NCBI GenBank assembly: GCA_015680685.1
Contig: MNCI01002140.1
Span: forward strand, 59,069 to 122,486
DNA length: 63,418 nucleotides
Direction of reading: 5' to 3'
Source of the DNA: Gnetum montanum
Taxonomy: Eukaryota; Streptophyta; Gnetopsida; Gnetales; Gnetaceae
Shown here one piece after another: positions 1 to 12,707 of the stretch. The notes under the pieces are model-generated. The model was not told the origin of the DNA, searched no databases, and saw only the letters and a program-made list of their open reading frames with translations. How positions within the stretch are numbered: position 1 is the first letter of the stretch; each line of letters starts with the position of its first letter. Both the position numbers and the translations under genes were made by a program.

Positions 1-1232
1 TGGTTATGGAACCAAAAGTGTTCCCTCTAGCTAAGGCCCTTCTCGCTTCCCATTCCCTCCTTTGTTTTGTCGGCATGGTGGTGGCTCTTTGGAGATGCAT
101 CCTTGTTATCCAAGTGGATGGTTTAGCTGAATGCATTGATGCGAAGTCACTGGATGTGGTTGGTTTGAGGCCGGACTTGGAATGGGATTTGCTAAGTCAC
201 ATAAATCATGAAACACATAAGGGGCTATACACCACCTTGTTCTTGGGATTCCATTCCATCCTCTTCTCTCCACCCTTCTCTCCATTGTTCACCTCTTTTC
301 CGGTTGTATCATTAGTGTATATTTTGGTAGATGCATTGTTTTCTTTTTGGTAAATTCTTACGGTTAAGACATCCATTATTTTGGTTAACATTCCTGAAGC
401 CTACGGACTCTTTGAATGTGGGTTTGTCAGGGCATTAAGGGCATAAGCCTACTTTGGGGAGGACCCACTGACATTCCTATTTGGAATATTAGTTAAATTA
501 TTTCCCTTAACATTTTGCAATTAATTTTATTTTGTTCATTTCCATCGCGACATCCATTTCATCGATGCGATAGTTGTCCCTTTTTATCTATCTTTCTTAC
601 TCCTTTCCTTTCTCCATTCTAACGCTACTGGCAGTTCGCGATTAGTCATGGGGGTACAGGGCCCGATTTGTTCAATTTTCTCCTAGCCCCAAATTTTTTT
701 GATTTTCTTCCTAACCCCTACACCTTCGGTAGTCATCATTAATATATCCCCAGATCCTTATTAGCCATACCATAACCTAGCCAATGGACCTACACTGAAG
801 CAAGGTATTAATTACATGTTGATTCATTTACCCTTGCTAATATAAGATTGTGTTGTTTGTGCAGATGGAAATCATACAACAACGGATTGGATTTGAAGCA
901 AACACTTGGAATGGAGTCATGCTGGAAGTAGCTATGCAAGGAGCAAGATCGATGGTGCACTTACCAACGGACAACGGAAGATGTAATCTTGGCATTGGCA
1001 GAAGCAACACTTCTTTCTCTCTCTCTCTCTCTTTCTCAGCTACCAACAAAGGCCTGATGTCATTGTAATAAGGTGTTCACCCTTGTTGTCATGAACACTA
1101 GTTTTGTCAAGTCTTGTAATGATGATCCATTCACATGTCATCCCATTAGTTCCATTCCCCTCAATAATTCCATACTTTCCTGATGTTATTGTAAGGAACT
1201 CGAGGACGAGTTTTCATTTAGTTATGGAGGTA
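1..1232 (+). mobile_element. 3' internal end of a truncated OTA-type gypsy element
   Basis: This stretch has no intact gene. It resembles, at roughly two-thirds identity by eye, the segment from about 50240 to 54634 upstream of the LTR at 54635. Shared landmarks are the CTAAGGCCCTTC tract near 30, GGGGAGGACCCACT near 457, the splice-acceptor-like TTTGTGCAG just before an ATG at 865, and the AACTCGAGGA(C/T)GA block just before the LTR. It is therefore the 3' internal part of an upstream relative of element H, cut by the window start. Compared with H it lacks most of the extra 3' ORF. Confidence 0.6.
865..1068 (+). pseudogene. Shortened remnant of the extra 3' ORF
   Basis: The ATG at 865 follows an acceptor-like TTTGTGCAG, exactly as the ATG at 51557 follows TGATTGCAG in the longer copy. 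Only about 67 codons remain, ending in a low-complexity serine/leucine run produced by a CT microsatellite (about 1013-1036). The accessory domain and coiled coil of the 51557-54420 copy are absent, so this is a deletion derivative. No function is assigned. Confidence 0.4.
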
Positions 1233-2270
1233 TGATGAGATGCGATTCGCATGAGCTGCGATATCACGTACGCGATATTGTGGCCACTGCAATATTGCAT
1301 CGTCCCCTACGATGCTGTGTACACAATATTGCGGTCTGCTGCCATATCTATAAATAAGAGGTGGCTCTCCCTTGTTTCTCCATCCTGAGCTAGCAGTAGG
1401 GAAACTCTAGCAATTTGATCACTCCAGAGATAGAATATTTTCCATGTGCCTATAGTAGGAGTCCTAAAGTGAATGAATCTTTATTCGAGCAACATTGTAG
1501 CTGAACACAAGTTGTGTATGGTAATAAAGACGAACTTCTTGGATAAACCTTGTAGTGCATGGAATAGGATTTTATTTATTGTTTCCTCTCTCACCCTTAA
1601 ACTCCTAGAATGCGGAATGAGTACGACTTGATTACGAGCATCTAAGGATGTGTACGGATAGTCAAGGAATCGGCTGCTCATCGCATGCGGTATGCGTACG
1701 ACTTGATTACGAGCATCTAGTGTGACTACTTGGTAACCCAATGACGTATCCAGAATCTACGCTTGGTAATCCCAGTGGTAGTCCCAGATGTGTACGGTTA
1801 GTCAAGGAATTGGTTGCTCATCGCACTTAGGCTAGATAGATTCTCTCAACCCTTTCCTCCTAGTTAAGTGCCTCAGTACGACCACTTCGAGCACGTGCGT
1901 TACGTGTGGTGATCCCTGCAACGTTTAGCGTTTGGTAGTTGTGGTTGCATTGGTTCAGGATGTGTATGGTAAGTGGGAATGGAGGCTGACGCTAGGTAAT
2001 TTAGACTTAGTCATTAGTTAGAGTTAGTTAGTTTCTCAACCCTTCACCTCGATAGCATAGGACAAAAACATAAAAGATATAAAAATCATATACCTTGGAC
2101 TTACTTAACCATACACCATGACAACCACAAGTAAGTCTGGGAAGACAACGAATGATTAACCCCAAGTGTTCCATGGGGTGTGTAGGCACTTAGTCTGTGA
2201 AGTTCGACTGGATCGCACATGCTACACTCGTTTCGTATGGTTGAGTGTAGGGGTACCTCGCCATTCATCA
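1233..2270 (+). repeat. LTR of the TGATGA...CATCA family
   Basis: The repeat starts TGATGAGATGCG directly after a purine-rich tract (GTTATGGAGGTA) and ends ACCTCGCCATTCATCA. A TATA box, TATAAATA, lies at about 1348. The U3 resembles the LTR at 63049, and the 3' half resembles the LTR at 54635-55519 (shared GGGAAGACAACGA, TTCGTATGGTTG and the terminal CATTCATCA-type end). The sequence following it does not match the usual TGGTATCAGAGC or TGGCGC primer sites, so the primer tRNA is unknown. Confidence 0.7.
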
Positions 2271-2376
2271 GTGGGACATGGAGGGCAATGTTATATTGCC
2301 TCCTGATTGATTAGTTCCCGGAATGCTGCTCCAAACTCTCACCAGATTGGGCATTCAGGACTAAGTTAAGGAGTAC

Positions 2377-4480
2377 ATGATGGAGGATCATGATTATCGG
2401 AACTATCATCCAAATGAGGCACAATCTAAGCGGGACTTGTAGTAGGCCAAACACCATGAACGAGCAAAGGGTAAATGTTCTACTAACCCTTTGTCCCTAC
2501 CAGCCCAACAAGATGATGAGGGACCTATCCGTTGTGGTTTCTATTATTTTGCATCTCCGCCCCTGCGTCAAAACATCTGATCCATCATACAGAATAGAGG
2601 TTCAAGTGACCAGGAGTTCCAGGATGTTGAGGGATTTCCCAAAGGAGATCATGGCAACGGTGAATATGGACATGACAGTTGAGGCCATCGTCATGGAAGA
2701 GGAGGTGATCGAAATAGTGGGGGTGTTAGTCCCTCCCTCTCTGCTCATTTCCCTATTTCCACCTTAGCTTCATCAAGTTCTGAATCTAACCACAACCATC
2801 ATAGGAGGGATCGTGATGATGATGATTGAGGAGGCTGATGGAGATGGCGTGATCAAGGGCATGAGCAATCACAGGAGGATCACCATCATGAAAGGAGAGG
2901 TAGTAGAGACCATCATGGACACCATGGTCATCATCAGGACCATGACTTTGATGAACCACTACTTGCCACTCAAAGCATGCTCAACATAGTAGAGGTAGTT
3001 CACATACTTACCAGGCATTTGTGGGATAGCTAGATCAAGTGCCTTGATATGAACAACATTCCTAGGTTTGAAGGGGGATATAATTGTGATTCGTAGACTT
3101 ATCTACTAGAATTTCATGATGCTTGCACCCTGTAGAATGTTGAAAATGAATGGTAGAAACTCAACTTGTTCCCTAAATGCTAATCAATGAGGTAGAATGC
3201 TGGTACCAATCTTTGGAGCTGGAATCAATTAGGCAATGGAATACGATGTTGGAGCTCTTCAATGATAAATACCAAACTTACTCTAGGGTGTCTAATCTGA
3301 GAAGATAGATCCAGGGGTGAAAACAAGGTAGCCATGAGCCCTTAGATGCATCCATGAGTAGATATTACTCATTGTTGCACCGATGCCTTGGTCATGGCTA
3401 CTCTCAGCGAGAGCAGCTTCGCCATGTCATTGATGGGATCTATTTTGAAACAAGAAGGACTCTTGGTGTCTATGCTCAAGGATGGCTATCCAAGTTAAGG
3501 GCTCATCAGCTTCAGTGATTAATTGAGTAAGTAGCTAAGGAAGAGGGAGAACTATGGAAATGGGAAAGTGCAAAGGAATATAATCAGGATCCTTCCATCT
3601 AGAAGAGAGAGGTTCAATTTTGTGAAGACAAGAAGGAGTCATCTCTAGATGCAGTGGTGAATAGGAAAACTTTACCCATACAAAAGTTCACTTTTGAAAT
3701 TTTGGCTAAGGTGGATAAGATGTGGGATTCTTTGGATGAAAAATTCCAAAGTGTTCTAAAAATTGCCAAAGAATCCAAAGAACAGAGTAACGATTGGGAT
3801 CGACGAAGGAGAAAAAAGGCTGAACATGCCTACCATAAAGGTAAGGGTAAGGTTGCTACAGTAGATCAAGTGGTGGACTTGGACACCGAGGAAGACGATG
3901 GATGTGACATATGTCAGTATGAACATCCTAAGGGATGTTGCCCCGTGGTGTTACATCTGCAAGAATATGGGGTGTACACTCTAAACCCTTGCTTAGCAAA
4001 AAGGAAAACACCTCGGAGATTACCTTACCCCCAAGGCAGTTCCAGGAAGTTCCACCAGCAACATGGATATTATCCAAGTAGAGCTCCACTACAACCGTAT
4101 GAGCACTACTAGTAATGGTAGCATCCATAGTTGTGGGGGATGCCACCCCCAAGGTAGCAGTACCCTTACCGGTAGTTGTGGGTACTACGTTTAGCAGCTA
4201 ATCTCCTCGCGAGACTCTTCTAGTCACGTAACCTTCCAAAATCATTACGACCCTCACCTAAGGGGGAAAATCCACATATGCACTATCCTTTGCCACCTCC
4301 TTCTGCCATACGTATCCATCAACCCTCAACTCAGCTAGCTCCTGCTCCACCCATGTAGGGAGAAATACCTCCATATCCATAGCAACATAATGCCACAAGG
4401 GTCATTAATCTACAACCGGCTCCCTAGCTGAGCGGGTCAAAATAAAAACCATGGAAATGTTCTTTTTTCTAACTTAATAA
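2377..4480 (+). pseudogene. Gag of element H (decayed)
   Basis: Translation begins at ATGATGGAGGATCATG (2377) about 105 bp after the LTR and is broken by many stops and frameshifts. Recognisable pieces are a histidine/aspartate/arginine-rich segment around 2800-2960, a capsid-like stretch around 3000-3330 (containing IPRFEGGY) and a readable C-terminal part at 3654-4112. The last holds a knuckle-like C-x2-C-x3-H-x3-C at 3903-3938. Gag would form the cytoplasmic particle that packages the RNA. The knuckle has shorter spacing than the standard C-x2-C-x4-H-x4-C, so either it decayed or it is not a true zinc site. Assignment rests mainly on position upstream of a recognisable PR-RT. Confidence 0.55.
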
Positions 4481-4559
4481 ACTAAATGCACCCTCACACT
4501 CATCTGCGGCCAATGCCCTTGCATCTCCAATTACCTTTGACACTCAATCCTTCAAGAAA

Positions 4560-5180
4560 CCTTTGAACCAAACACCTTCCAACATGAAAACTATCATGTT
4601 AACACATGATGTCATGGACTGGATTAAGGTGGGTCATCTTCCTTAGAAATTGGCTGATCTAGGAAGCCCCCTCATATACCTTCAGGTAGCAGGGAACTAG
4701 CCATGCAAAGCTCTTTTGAATTTGGGGTCAGGTGTCAACCTTATTTCACATGATATGTATAAGACTTGGAACCTACCCCTATTGAAGGAGAGCAACATTT
4801 GGCTCAAGTTAGCATACCAATCCATTGCGGTTCCCTTGTGATTGGTAGAAGATATTATGACCATCATTTGTGGGTGGTCCTTCCTTGCTAATTTCCTGGT
4901 GATCCATGTTTATAATTGTAAGGGGAACTTCTTGATTATAATGGGAAGAGCATGGCTCAACACGATGGATGCACTTTTGGGACTCTAGGATCTCTCCCTT
5001 GAAATTTCTAAGGAAAATCCCTTTGAGAAGATCAAGAAGAAGCATGTTTCATGCATCACGTACAATGAATCTAGGTGTAACTATGTGTAGCAACTCTAGT
5101 TCATTGAGCAAACATCCATTTAAACGTGCAGTTGGTGTGTCGCTAAATCACAAATTCAATGATGCTTGTATGTAGTAGCC
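4560..5180 (+). pseudogene. Aspartic protease region of element H (decayed)
   Basis: In frame 4713 onward the sequence reads L-N-L-G-S-G-V-N-L-I-S followed about 70 codons later by GRAWL, the paired signatures of a retrotransposon aspartic protease (normally D-[LST]-G-[AS] and hydrophobic-G-R). The catalytic Asp is replaced by Asn (AAT at 4719-4721, a G-to-A change from GAT). Further in-frame stops occur around 4840 and 4985. The protease would normally cleave the Gag-Pol polyprotein. It lies between gag and RT as expected. Confidence 0.5.
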
Positions 5181-5479
5181 ACTAATCAAGAAGGCACCCC
5201 AGTGGCTGACCGTTGATTCTGATAGTGGCACCCTATGCATGAAATCCTCTGAGAACCTTGTATGTACCTATATGAGGAGCATAGATGAATTGAAATAGGT
5301 CCATCAAGAAATTTCCACTACTAATGATGCTACTAATTGGGGAAAGCTATAGATCCCTAAAAGCTTTAAATAGGAGCCCTTAGAACTAAAGCCCTTATCA
5401 GTCAATCTAGAATATGCATTCTTGCAAAATGGTAAGCTAGTAATAATCAATGCCACTCATGCTCCTGAGAAAAAGAAGA

Positions 5480-6904
5480 AGTTGCTAAGGATGGTGAACA
5501 AGTGGTTGACTACCTTCGCATGGTCATATCCTGAGTTAACAGGGATTGATTCGAGGGTATGTCAACATCGAATCTATATCGACCCTTTCATGAAGCCATG
5601 ATGATAGCCGCAAAGATGATTGAATCCCAAACTTAAACAAATTGTCAAAGATGAAATTGAGCAATTGTTGAAGGCGGGATTCATCTACCCCATTGCAGAT
5701 AGCGAGTGGGTCAGCCCACTTGTTATTGTGCCAAAAAAGGATGGCAAATGCAGAGTTTGTATTGATTTTCGATTACTAAATATGTCAACCTTTAAGGATC
5801 ATTTTCCACTTCCATTTGTAGACCAGGTGTTGGATGCCATTTCAGGGCATTGTTATTACAGCTTCCTGGATGGTTGTAGTGGCTATAACCAAATCCATAT
5901 TGCTCTAGAGGACTAGGCCAAGAAAACATTTACAAGTCCTTGGGGGACTTTCACATACAGGAAGATGCCCTTTGGCCTATGTAACACGCTCGCAACCTTC
6001 CAACACCTTATCCTTAGCATTTTCTAGCAGCAAATTGGAAATGGTGTAGAATTTTTTATGGATGACTTCTCCACCTAGGGGGTAACATTCGAGCAAGCCT
6101 TGGACTACCTTGAGTAGGTTTTGAAGCGATGTGTAGAAACTAACTTATGGCTCAACTAGCAAAAGAGCCACCTAATGGTCCAAGAAGGCATTGTTTTGGG
6201 ACATTGAATTTCACAAGAAGGGATTAGAGTGGATTCTAAGAAAATTAGAGTTATCCAAGGAATTACCAGTTAGCCGGAAACTATAAGGGATGTTCAGTCA
6301 TTCCTTGGACACATTGGTTACTATCGGTGCTTCATCAAGAACTTTTCGAAGATCACCAAGCCGTTGGTGGAGCTAACCAAGAAAGATGTCCCATTTGTCT
6401 AGACTAGGGAATGTGAATCTGCATTCCAAAAACTGAAGAAAAAACTTGTAGAGACTCCAATTCTATGAGCCCTTGATTGGTCCAAACCATTTCACATCAT
6501 GACAGATGCGTCTAATTATGCGTTGGGAGTTTGTGCTCACATAATTGGATGACCAAAAGCATCCATATTACATCCACTATGCAAGCTGCAGTATTGTGGG
6601 TGCTCAACTAAATTACACCACCACCAAAAAGGAGTTAATGGTAGTGGTGTTTGCCTTGGAAAAGTTTCATCACTATGTGCTTGGATACAAGGTGTTTGTA
6701 CATACAGACCACAGTGCCATCTAGTTCCTTATGAACAAACCAACAGTGAGCCCCCATGTCATATAGTGGTTTGTGATCCTTCAAGAATTTGATCTTGCTA
6801 TGGTAGATAGGAAGGGAACTAAGAATGTGGTGGCTGATCACTTGTCTCGGTTATGATGGAATAGCATGTAGAAGGAGAGCCCACTCTCTAACCAATTTCC
6901 AGAT
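5480..6904 (+). pseudogene. Reverse transcriptase and RNase H of element H (Athila-like)
   Basis: The region starts around FAWSYPEL and a CQHRI-type motif near 5520-5580. The best open part (5620-5916) has LKAGFIYPI, WVSPLVIVPKKDGK, CIDFRLLN, FPLPFVDQ and FLDGCSGYNQI, the fingers/palm blocks of gypsy RT. FMDDF, the catalytic centre, is at 6054-6066 and FLGHIGYYR follows near 6300. RNase H blocks include MTDASNYALG near 6500, VHTDHS near 6700 and VADHLSRL at 6829-6852. At least ten stops break the frame, many of the CAG-to-TAG or CGA-to-TGA type. The reading frame ends at NQFPD where element A is inserted, and it resumes in the same frame at 42963. Confidence 0.8.
6900..6904 (+). other. Left target-site duplication of element A (CAGAT)
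   Basis: CAGAT abuts the A 5' LTR; TAGAT follows the A 3' LTR at 42958-42962. One C/T difference is the common decay type in this window. Removing A and one copy joins H codons in frame between FPD and ELLF. Confidence 0.7.
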
Positions 6905-8469
6905 TGAAACACCCTAAATTTTCAAGGCATTCTTGCTTCATCGGGTCCTTGGAATTCAGGTAGCATCATGGTAGTTTGGGAGAAAACGGATGCTTTGAGT
7001 TTAGATTTTCTAGTTTGGAAAATTTTCTACTTTTAGTGTTGACAGGTCCAATGGACTCACCAGCCTGCCCACTTGAGTAGTTCATCCAGTTGACAGTCTA
7101 CTCGGGAGCGATGAGTGGGGTTGTCGGCCGTGCTTAGGCTGTGCAAAATAGTTCGACAAGTTTTCTAGTCAAGATGTTTGCTACGCTACGCTACGCTATG
7201 TAGCATAGTAGGCCTCAGAAGACATTTGTAGGATGAAGTGCTACGCTATGCAGGACGAAGAAAGTAGTAAGCAGCTACGCTACACTAACATTACTACGCT
7301 CCACAACATAGCAGCTAGTTAGGCATAGCATAGCATAGCAAGCAGCTACACTACGCTAACATGGCTACGCTCCACAGCGTAGCATAGCATAGCAAGTGGC
7401 TACACTACATCGATGCGCTTCACTCCTGATCTGCATTAATGGAACACCTAATCCCAACATCTCCAGTTCTGACAACATAATTGTAGTGCAACAGGCTCAT
7501 CAATCAGCTTTGCATGTCCATGCAGCATGGACACGTCAACATCTTGCAGGTCTAGGGCACGTAGCATTCAAACTGCATCTTTTATGTGTTCCTAGCCTTA
7601 TAAATACCTTGACGAGCAATGCTCAAAGTGGTGGGCAAAAATTTCAAAGGGTTGGAAAAATTTAAGAGGTTGGCAAAATTGGAGCGGTTGGCAATTTTGA
7701 GCAGCTTTGCGCACAATTGGCAATTCTGCGCATTGTTGGCATTTGTTGTTGGAAAACCACTTGAAAAACCTATTAGCAAAATAGTTTTGCATCCTGTTAG
7801 CTCTTTTTCATTGCCTTTGTAACATTTCACATTATTAGCTTGTGAATTCGTGTTCAAGCACACTGTTGGCTTACTTTGAACACATTTGGCTACTTTTGGA
7901 ATCTTTGTGCTTCCCAGCATCATGCAAACGATTGTATCCACTATGGCAAAGTAAAGCCATAGCCTTGAAGCGATGCATTTCTTAACTCCAGTCTACTTTC
8001 TTTTCCTATTTATCATTGCATTTTACATCGTTTTCATTCCTCACATATAATAATCGATATTTTACACTATAAACATTGTTTTTACATTACACGTTTGCAA
8101 AAGGTTTAGCGACACTGATTAAGTCCCTATTTGATTGACCAGACTATTCAGGGCATCCTATTTTCATTTTAATCCAGCATGTTCCTTACATAGATATAGG
8201 GTTTAAGATTGTCACGATTGACGATTTTACATCGTTTTCATTCCTCGCATATAATAATCGATATTTTACACTATAAACGTTGTTTTTACATTACACGTTT
8301 GCAAAATGTTTAGCGACACTGATTAAGTCCCTATTTGATTGACCAGACCATTCAGGGCATCCCGTTTTCATTTTAATCCAGCATGTTCCTTGCACAGATA
8401 TAGGGTTAAGACTGTCACGATTGATGACCTCTCGGTGTTTTCCAGTCGCCGACGTTTTTGGTCACTACA
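6905..8469 (+). repeat. 5' LTR of element A
   Basis: It begins TGAAACACCCTAAA and ends TTGGTCACTACA. U3 (about 7180-7410) is packed with GCTACGCTA/TAGCGTAGC words. A TATA box (TATAAATA) lies at about 7599. A tandem duplication of about 204 bp (8021-8224 and 8225-8428) is present only in this LTR, and about 460 bp of U3 present in the 3' LTR (about 41490-41940) is missing here. Both changes postdate insertion, because LTRs are identical when made. Confidence 0.85.
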
Positions 8470-8475
8470 GTTTTT

Positions 8476-8492
8476 TGGCGCTAGAAGGAGGG
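8476..8492 (+). other. Primer binding site of element A
   Basis: TGGCGCTAGAAGGAGGG begins 7 bp after the LTR end. The same sequence with one change lies at the same place in element B (17487). I cannot name the complementary tRNA from memory. Confidence 0.6.
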
Positions 8493-8868
8493 CCTTCTTT
8501 TTCATATATCACGGTAGTCCTGTAAGAGTTTTGCACTCCAACACACACTAGCGTAAACTTGACACCCTTTTGAGGTTGTTTATGCATCGTGTGGTGCACA
8601 TCGGTTGCTTCAATGGTTCTTTCGGAACCCTGCAAAACATAAAGCCTTCGATCGCCATTTGACTCTTTTTTTATGGTAGTTTTGCATGCGTTTTGTACCT
8701 TGTCATGCACTAGCATGAACATGACATCCTTTTGTGGTTGTTTACGCATCGTGTGGTATAGATCAGTCACTCCAACGATTCCTTTGGAATCTGGCATGAC
8801 ATAAAACCTTTGATTGCCTTCCGATCTCCTCGTTTTCCTCGTTTGCAAACTTGTTTAGCTTTGCGAGA
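8493..8868 (+). repeat. Untranslated leader of A with an imperfect tandem duplication
   Basis: Two copies of about 155 bp, roughly 8525-8670 and 8680-8835, share CACTAGC(G/A)T(A/G)AAC, GGTTGTTTA(T/C)GCATCGTGTGGT and a CATAAA(A/G)CCTT(C/T)GAT block. Element B has one copy (about 17565-17680). No ORF here is conserved between A and B. Confidence 0.5.
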
Positions 8869-11800
8869 ATGACTGCACCAAGAATTATTGCTAACACCTC
8901 TAATGTTGAGGTTCCCTTCATAGTTCAAGGCATCATAGGTGCTAAATAACCACTCAGCCCAGGGCTGGGGCCACATCAATCCCTCAGGATCCAAAACCAG
9001 GGCCCTGAGGGCTTGGCCCAACAACACGAGTGATACAACTTCCTCTGTGCTAAGGTGTACGAAAACTTGTCCTTAGATGCACAAGAGTCCGAAGAGAAGC
9101 ATAGCTTCGAGTTCACCTACTGGAATGGGAAGGAATTTATTCCCACTCCCGGAATTTTCATCCCCTTAACGTAAATGAACCAATGGCTTCAAGATCAACT
9201 GATCTAGGTCCTTAGGCCTAGGGAGTTGTAGGACACGGCTTCTCATCACGATGAGGCTTTCGAGGATGGGCAGAAAGAGCTGGATTCCCAATCTGACGGG
9301 GTGGGGGGGGGGGGTTAAACCAACCCTGCCACCATCCCTCCTACCTCGTCCTTTTGGACGAATCCGTTGTGTATTGCCTCTCCCTTCATAATCACACCTA
9401 CACCATCACAACCCGCGATTACATTGGCAATGGGTAGCCATGTCATGCCCTCGGTGTATCAACGCCCCTATTCTCCTATTTCATTCTCAGTCACTATTCC
9501 TCCGCAAACTGTTCATCCGTCTATTCCTACATCCCATCACGTATTGATCACAGCTACCCTACCACACATTCATACCATGCCTACTTCATAGTCGCATGCA
9601 GCTTCCACCTCTATTCCTGCATTTACATTTGTTTCATCATCAATGATAGGCCCAGGCCCATCCACATGGTGGACCCCATTCACCTCTCCTCCTACTACCT
9701 TACCATCGCAGATGTCCCATGTTCACCATCAGACCTACCAAGCCCCACAAACGATACCACCTAGCGTAGGGCTATGGTCTACTCCACCGGCCATGCAAAT
9801 AGTCTACCCCGTAGTGCAACCTTCGGCTTCTGCTACAATAGCACCACCTACCGGTTGGAGGATGTCACAAGAAACACAATTTGTAGGGGCCATTCCAATG
9901 GCACTGCCAATAGTTCATGCTGCTTCCTATACCACTCCATAGATAAGAGCTGCCCCTGCAGTTCCCTAATCTTCTGCATCATCCCCAGGTCTGGATCAAG
10001 CGTTCTAGCTTATCCAGACCCTTACTGAGGAAATAAAACACCTCAAGGTTGTCGGGTCTGATACAGTATAGGTCATGGACTTCTACCAAGACGATCCCAT
10101 CAGCTTGACAATCCCTGCACTAACATTACAATCAGGGATGTCACTCCCCCATTTCATGAAATACAATGGGGAGGGAGATCCCAATGCACATCTTGTTACA
10201 TTTAGGTCTGAGTCTCTTCTTCTGTAACAATGGTCGCATATAATCATCTGTGTCTTTGCGATGTCTTTGACTAGAAAATCCCTAGACTGGTACTGTGCCC
10301 TTCCATGCTCCTCCATATCAACCCTAGAGGAGCTTCTAATGTAATTTGTGATGTGCTTTAAGTACAACTTGAGACCAGATGTCACGCTGGATCAGTTGAC
10401 GAGCATGAAACAAGACCCATTGGAACCAGTCTAGAAGTTCATCCAACACTGGAGCATGACCCTTAATGAAATCTACGAGCCCATCGTGGAGGCCCATTTG
10501 CTGGCTATCTTCAAGGGTGTAGTAAATGAATTTATTAAGTCTAAGCTATATTATCTCACTCTGTGCACTCTCAGTCAGGCTTTCGCCTAGACTAAGAGCA
10601 TACAGGATGCGGCTGAGGCAAGCAAAGACCTAGCCTATGTTACATACAAGAACACCTTCATGAAGAAGGATAAGGGTAAGGCTGCAACAGCCATAGTGGC
10701 CACTATGGTGAACGAGGCCAAACCAAAACCTAATAACAATAGTAACAAGAAAAACAAGAAACCAGCCACACGTACAACTAACCCCATGCCCATATAGGAC
10801 AATGCACTGCAGCTTCCTGCACCTGCACCTGAGACATCCACACCACCTAAATAGAACTTTGAGCATAAAGATCGCTCAAAGTATACCCCGTTGCTCGTCA
10901 AACCTTTAGATCTTTTGAAGTAACTATTAGCAGCAGGGTACATCCAACACAAGTGGATGTCAGAGGATGGAGCTAGGAAGCATCATTGGTATGGTGAACT
11001 CCTCAGTAACCCCTCGTTGGCTTTGCCCAATGAGCCCCTAGTTCCCAAGGGTTTTAAGGTATATCGGTTCTGTAACTACCACCAACAGTGTGGTCATGAC
11101 ATGGATTACTTCATGGCATTGAAGGATGACATCCAAAGGATGATCGATCAGGGAAAACTGATGCTAGATGAAAGCAATCTAGTACATCCTAAGAATCAAT
11201 CCCTACATGTCTACATTGATCCCCTCAACGCCAACAATGCTGGTTACATTATCAACACCATTGGTGTTGACAGTAATCCTAGACCACCCTAGTAGCCGTT
11301 TGTGGTCCGTGTGCCTCTACGCAGTGCACCAGCACCACCAATGGCTAATCAAATTCTGTGACAACCTTTTGTCCTAAGAGTCCCTCCCCAGACATCTCCC
11401 TTTGCACCATCTATTTCCCAGGCATCTACCCTTGCACCACCTGTTAGCAGAGCTACACTACCACCTCACACATTAACACTGTTAGCTCCATTTGTTATTA
11501 GGGGAAGAAACCATTCAATAGCCCCCACCCCACATAAGATAGCTTTATAGCGTTCTCGTCCTAAGAAATGAGAAGTGCGCTTCACTGGTGAGATGTCAAG
11601 GGAAGATACCGCCCCAGGTACCCCCTGCATCTATGCCCTCATTGCCAAAAAATGACGTTGCTACCCGTGCATAGTCTTCACCACCTCGCCTAAGAGGGTC
11701 TGAACCCAAACCCAAAACTGTCCATCCTCAGGAAATTTGTCTTCTGGGATGAATAGAAGAGGAGAAAGGCAGTAAACTAGAAGGTGGCCAAGACCTTTTA

Positions 11801-12707
11801 GATGCCCTCTCCTAGGTCAAGCAGGCTTTCAAATAGAAAAATACTACGTTGAGCCTGTACAAACTAATCATGACATCTACCGAGCACCGTGAGGCTTTGG
11901 TCCACATGCTAACGGTAATTTTGGTTGATGAGAACATGCCAGCGGAAGAGGAGGTGATCCATTTGGTCATGCTTCCTTCTACACTTGTAGAGCCAAAGCC
12001 ATGCTAACTGACTTTTTGTGATAGTTCCATTAGGGAAGACCCTGAACAGGGTCAGGTGACTACAGCACCTCTCTTCATCATAATCCGGGTCAGTAAACAT
12101 AAGATCCAGAGGGTACACGTCGATGATGGGGTTGCTACTAACGTCATCCCTTTCCATATTATGGACAAGCTAGGTTTGATTGACCAGATCAAACACAACA
12201 ACGTCATGCTTAAAGTTGTTTAATGGGGCATAGGTTGTGGTAAAAGGCACGGTCAATATTAACTTCATGGCGGGGGACCAGTTCCCCAAAAACGCAACGT
12301 TCATCATGGTTGAAGAGATGCTTGAGTTCAACCTGATCTTGGGAAGATCATGGTTAGCACAACTTAGGGCTATCTCTTCGCCCATCCATCAGGAGATTCA
12401 TCTACCCTATGCAGGCAGGGAGGTGGTAATCCATGGTGATAGGGTAGGAACACAAGCTATCAACAATGTGTATATGGAAGAGGGCTTAGAGGTCGTAACC
12501 TCTGAGAGTGAAGCGCTTGTCTCCATAAACACTAATCATTTGACAAGAGAACTGACTCAGCATGCTAGTTCGAAAGACGAAAGTGCATGGACTAAGTTGC
12601 CCTTCCAAGTAGAGGATAATGACGTAGATGAAGGTCATAGCAAAGCGTCTCGGCCTTACGCCTCGCTCAATCCACGATGGGTCAAGAAGCAGTTACACAT
12701 AGCGTAG
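8869..12707 (+). pseudogene. Gag and aspartic protease of element A (decayed)
   Basis: The start ATG at 8869 corresponds to the start at 17740 in element B. A proline/threonine-rich linker (9360-9960) is followed by the capsid domain from 10079 (MDFYQDDPI, SLPHF, YNGEGD, the retrotransposon gag pattern). A knuckle-like FCNYHQQCGHDMDYF lies near 11070-11120; its last Cys is Phe here and Cys in B. PR blocks are VDDG (about 12118), KLGL and NLILGRSWL (12331-12357). The frame is broken by at least 15 stops, several of CAG-to-TAG type, and by frameshifts around 11560-11900. The last segment is open from 12237 to 12707. The product would form particles and mature Gag-Pol. Confidence 0.8.

Noticed and set aside
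2390-2767. Open frame at the start of H gag
   Set aside because: It is out of frame with the MMEDHDY start and with the downstream Gag pieces, so it is a chance frame.
7582-7941. Overlapping frames in the A LTR (and the same at 42274-42633)
   Set aside because: Both LTRs carry them because they are copies. They fall over the TATA box and R region and show no protein motif.
9301-9314. G homopolymer run in gag of A
   Set aside because: Probably slippage or sequencing noise. It is not next to an LTR, so it is not a polypurine tract.
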